64,000 nt of DNA from Macrosoma leucophasiata (lineage: Eukaryota; Arthropoda; Insecta; Lepidoptera; Hedylidae). Shown one piece after another: positions 63,077 to 64,000 of this stretch. Made by a program: the position numbers and the translations under genes. The notes beneath the pieces were generated by a model. The model saw only the letters and a program-made list of their open reading frames with translations, did not search any database and was not told the origin of the DNA. Numbering within the stretch: position 1 is the stretch's first letter; every line of letters starts with the position of its first letter. The stretch covers positions 22,646,001 to 22,710,000 of the forward strand of contig JAWQUS010000007.1 of assembly GCA_036365455.1 (NCBI GenBank). The letters run 5' to 3'.

Positions 63077-64000
63077 TTGGAGTGTATCCGACTTTGACGG
63101 GACTTCCACGGGTAGGTAGCTGATGTAATAAGGAGTAACTTAGGCTACTTTTATCTCCATACATCCATACATACATACATACCTACATACAAATAAGTAG
63201 AATTGGAGTGTATCCGACTTTGACGGGACTTCCACGGGTAGGTAGCTGATGTAATAAGGCGTTACATAGGCTACTTTAATCTCCATACATCCATACATAC
63301 ATACATAATAATGGCAACCCATTATACGCCCCACTGCTGGGCACGAGTCTCTCCCCTTTTTGGGGGGAGGCCTGGAGCTTACGCCACCACGCTGCTCCAA
63401 TGCGGATTGGTGGAGGTGGGTTGGTTAGTGGCCAACCCGCTGTCGAATGTTTTCAAACCGCCCATAAGGCCTCCGACAAGGTTTAACGACTGCTATCCAT
63501 CGATAGCAACCGGGACCGACGGCTTAACGTGCCCTCCGAAGCACGGAAACGCGCATTTAATTTGCCACTAGCGGTCACCCATCACACTACCCGACCGCGC
63601 CCGTAGTGCTTAACCGAGTAGATCGTTTACGATCTACACCAGCCGCTGGGCCATGCGCGCTACATACATACAAATAAGTAGAATTGGAGTGTATCCGACT
63701 TTGACGGGACTTCCACGGATAGGTAGCTGATGTAATAAGGAGTTACTTAGGCTACTTTTATCTCCATACATACATACAAATAAATAGAGGAGTATCTCCG
63801 ATTTTGACGGGACTTTGACTGGCAGATAGCTGCTGTGATAAGGAGTAACTTAGGCTACTTTTATCTCCATACATCCATACATACATACATACCTACATAA
63901 AAATAAGTAGAATTGGAGTATATCCGACTTTGACGGGACTTCCACGGGTAGGTGATGTAATAAAGAGTAACTTAGGCTACTTTTATCTCCATACATCCAT
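63077..64000 (+). repeat. Tandem array, ~126-bp units derived from the Q element
   Basis: Units start at 63077, 63203, 63684, ~63787 and 63913. Each reads 'ttggagtgtatccgactttg', 'acgggacttccacgggtagg', 'aacttaggctacttt', (CATA)n and 'caaataagtagaa'. Unit 1 is 126 bp. Unit 2 is 127 bp once the SINE at 63307-63660 is removed. Units 3 and 4 are 103 and 125 bp because of indels. The array continues past the window end. Confidence 0.9.
63307..63660 (-). mobile_element. 5S-SINE, full length, inserted in the tandem array
   Basis: Complete minus-strand copy from the (ATT)-type tail 'aataatggcaacccattata' to the head 'gcgcgcatggcccagcggct'. The 5S-like 'ccgaccgcgcccgtagtgct' (complement) is intact. 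(CATA)n lies on both sides, so the TSD cannot be delimited. Confidence 0.9.

Noticed and set aside
63077..64000. CRISPR-like array
   Set aside because: Units are head-to-tail 126-bp copies without variable spacers; satellite-type repeat from a transposon.

Overview
This is a eukaryotic, AT-rich, very repeat-dense genomic window, most likely from a moth or butterfly (Lepidoptera). The reasons are the combination of SINEs with tRNA and 5S rRNA heads, LINE tails ending in (GAT)n, (ATT)n or (GATTCT)n, RTE-like tails carrying 'cccgcgacttcg' motifs, a DD34D mariner and many short foldback MITEs, plus two intron-bearing genes of insect type. There are no operons, ribosome-binding sites or other prokaryotic features. 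I cannot name the species.

Protein-coding content is confined to the last quarter. Two tandem paralogous genes lie on the + strand: gene 1 (exons 49729-49881 and 52679-53227) and gene 2 (exons 57911-58063 and 61303-61851). Each has a 153-bp first exon, a phase-0 intron at the same codon and a 549-bp last exon, giving 233 residues. Both belong to the AIG1/ADTRP (FAR-17a/AIG1-like) family of multi-pass membrane threonine hydrolases that cleave fatty-acid esters of hydroxy fatty acids. Both keep the expected Thr (47) and His (131). Their introns have filled with SINEs, MITEs, LINE scraps and, in gene 2, a dead mariner.

From 1 to about 49.5 kb I see no convincing host gene. The region is layered mobile-element debris: (i) a ~290-bp poly(A) retroposon in more than 20 copies, called PolyA-290 here; (ii) tRNA-derived SINEs of two kinds (tSINE-1, tSINE-2); (iii) a 5S-rRNA-derived SINE (5S-SINE); (iv) C-terminal and 3' fragments of several LINEs; (v) RTE-like 3' tails (Tail-1, Tail-2); (vi) MITEs, including an 8-bp-TSD family, a 475-bp family with a 14-bp terminal repeat and large palindromic elements. 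Stretches between them are AT-rich and unrecognised.

The window ends in a tandem array of ~126-bp units (63077 onward) built from head and tail pieces of a dispersed element and interrupted by a 5S-SINE. Several perfect hairpins with tiny loops, scattered through unrelated sequence, look like products of local template switching. The paralog pair, the palindromes, the array and the dated nested insertions are the most interesting content. I found no clearly new multi-gene system.
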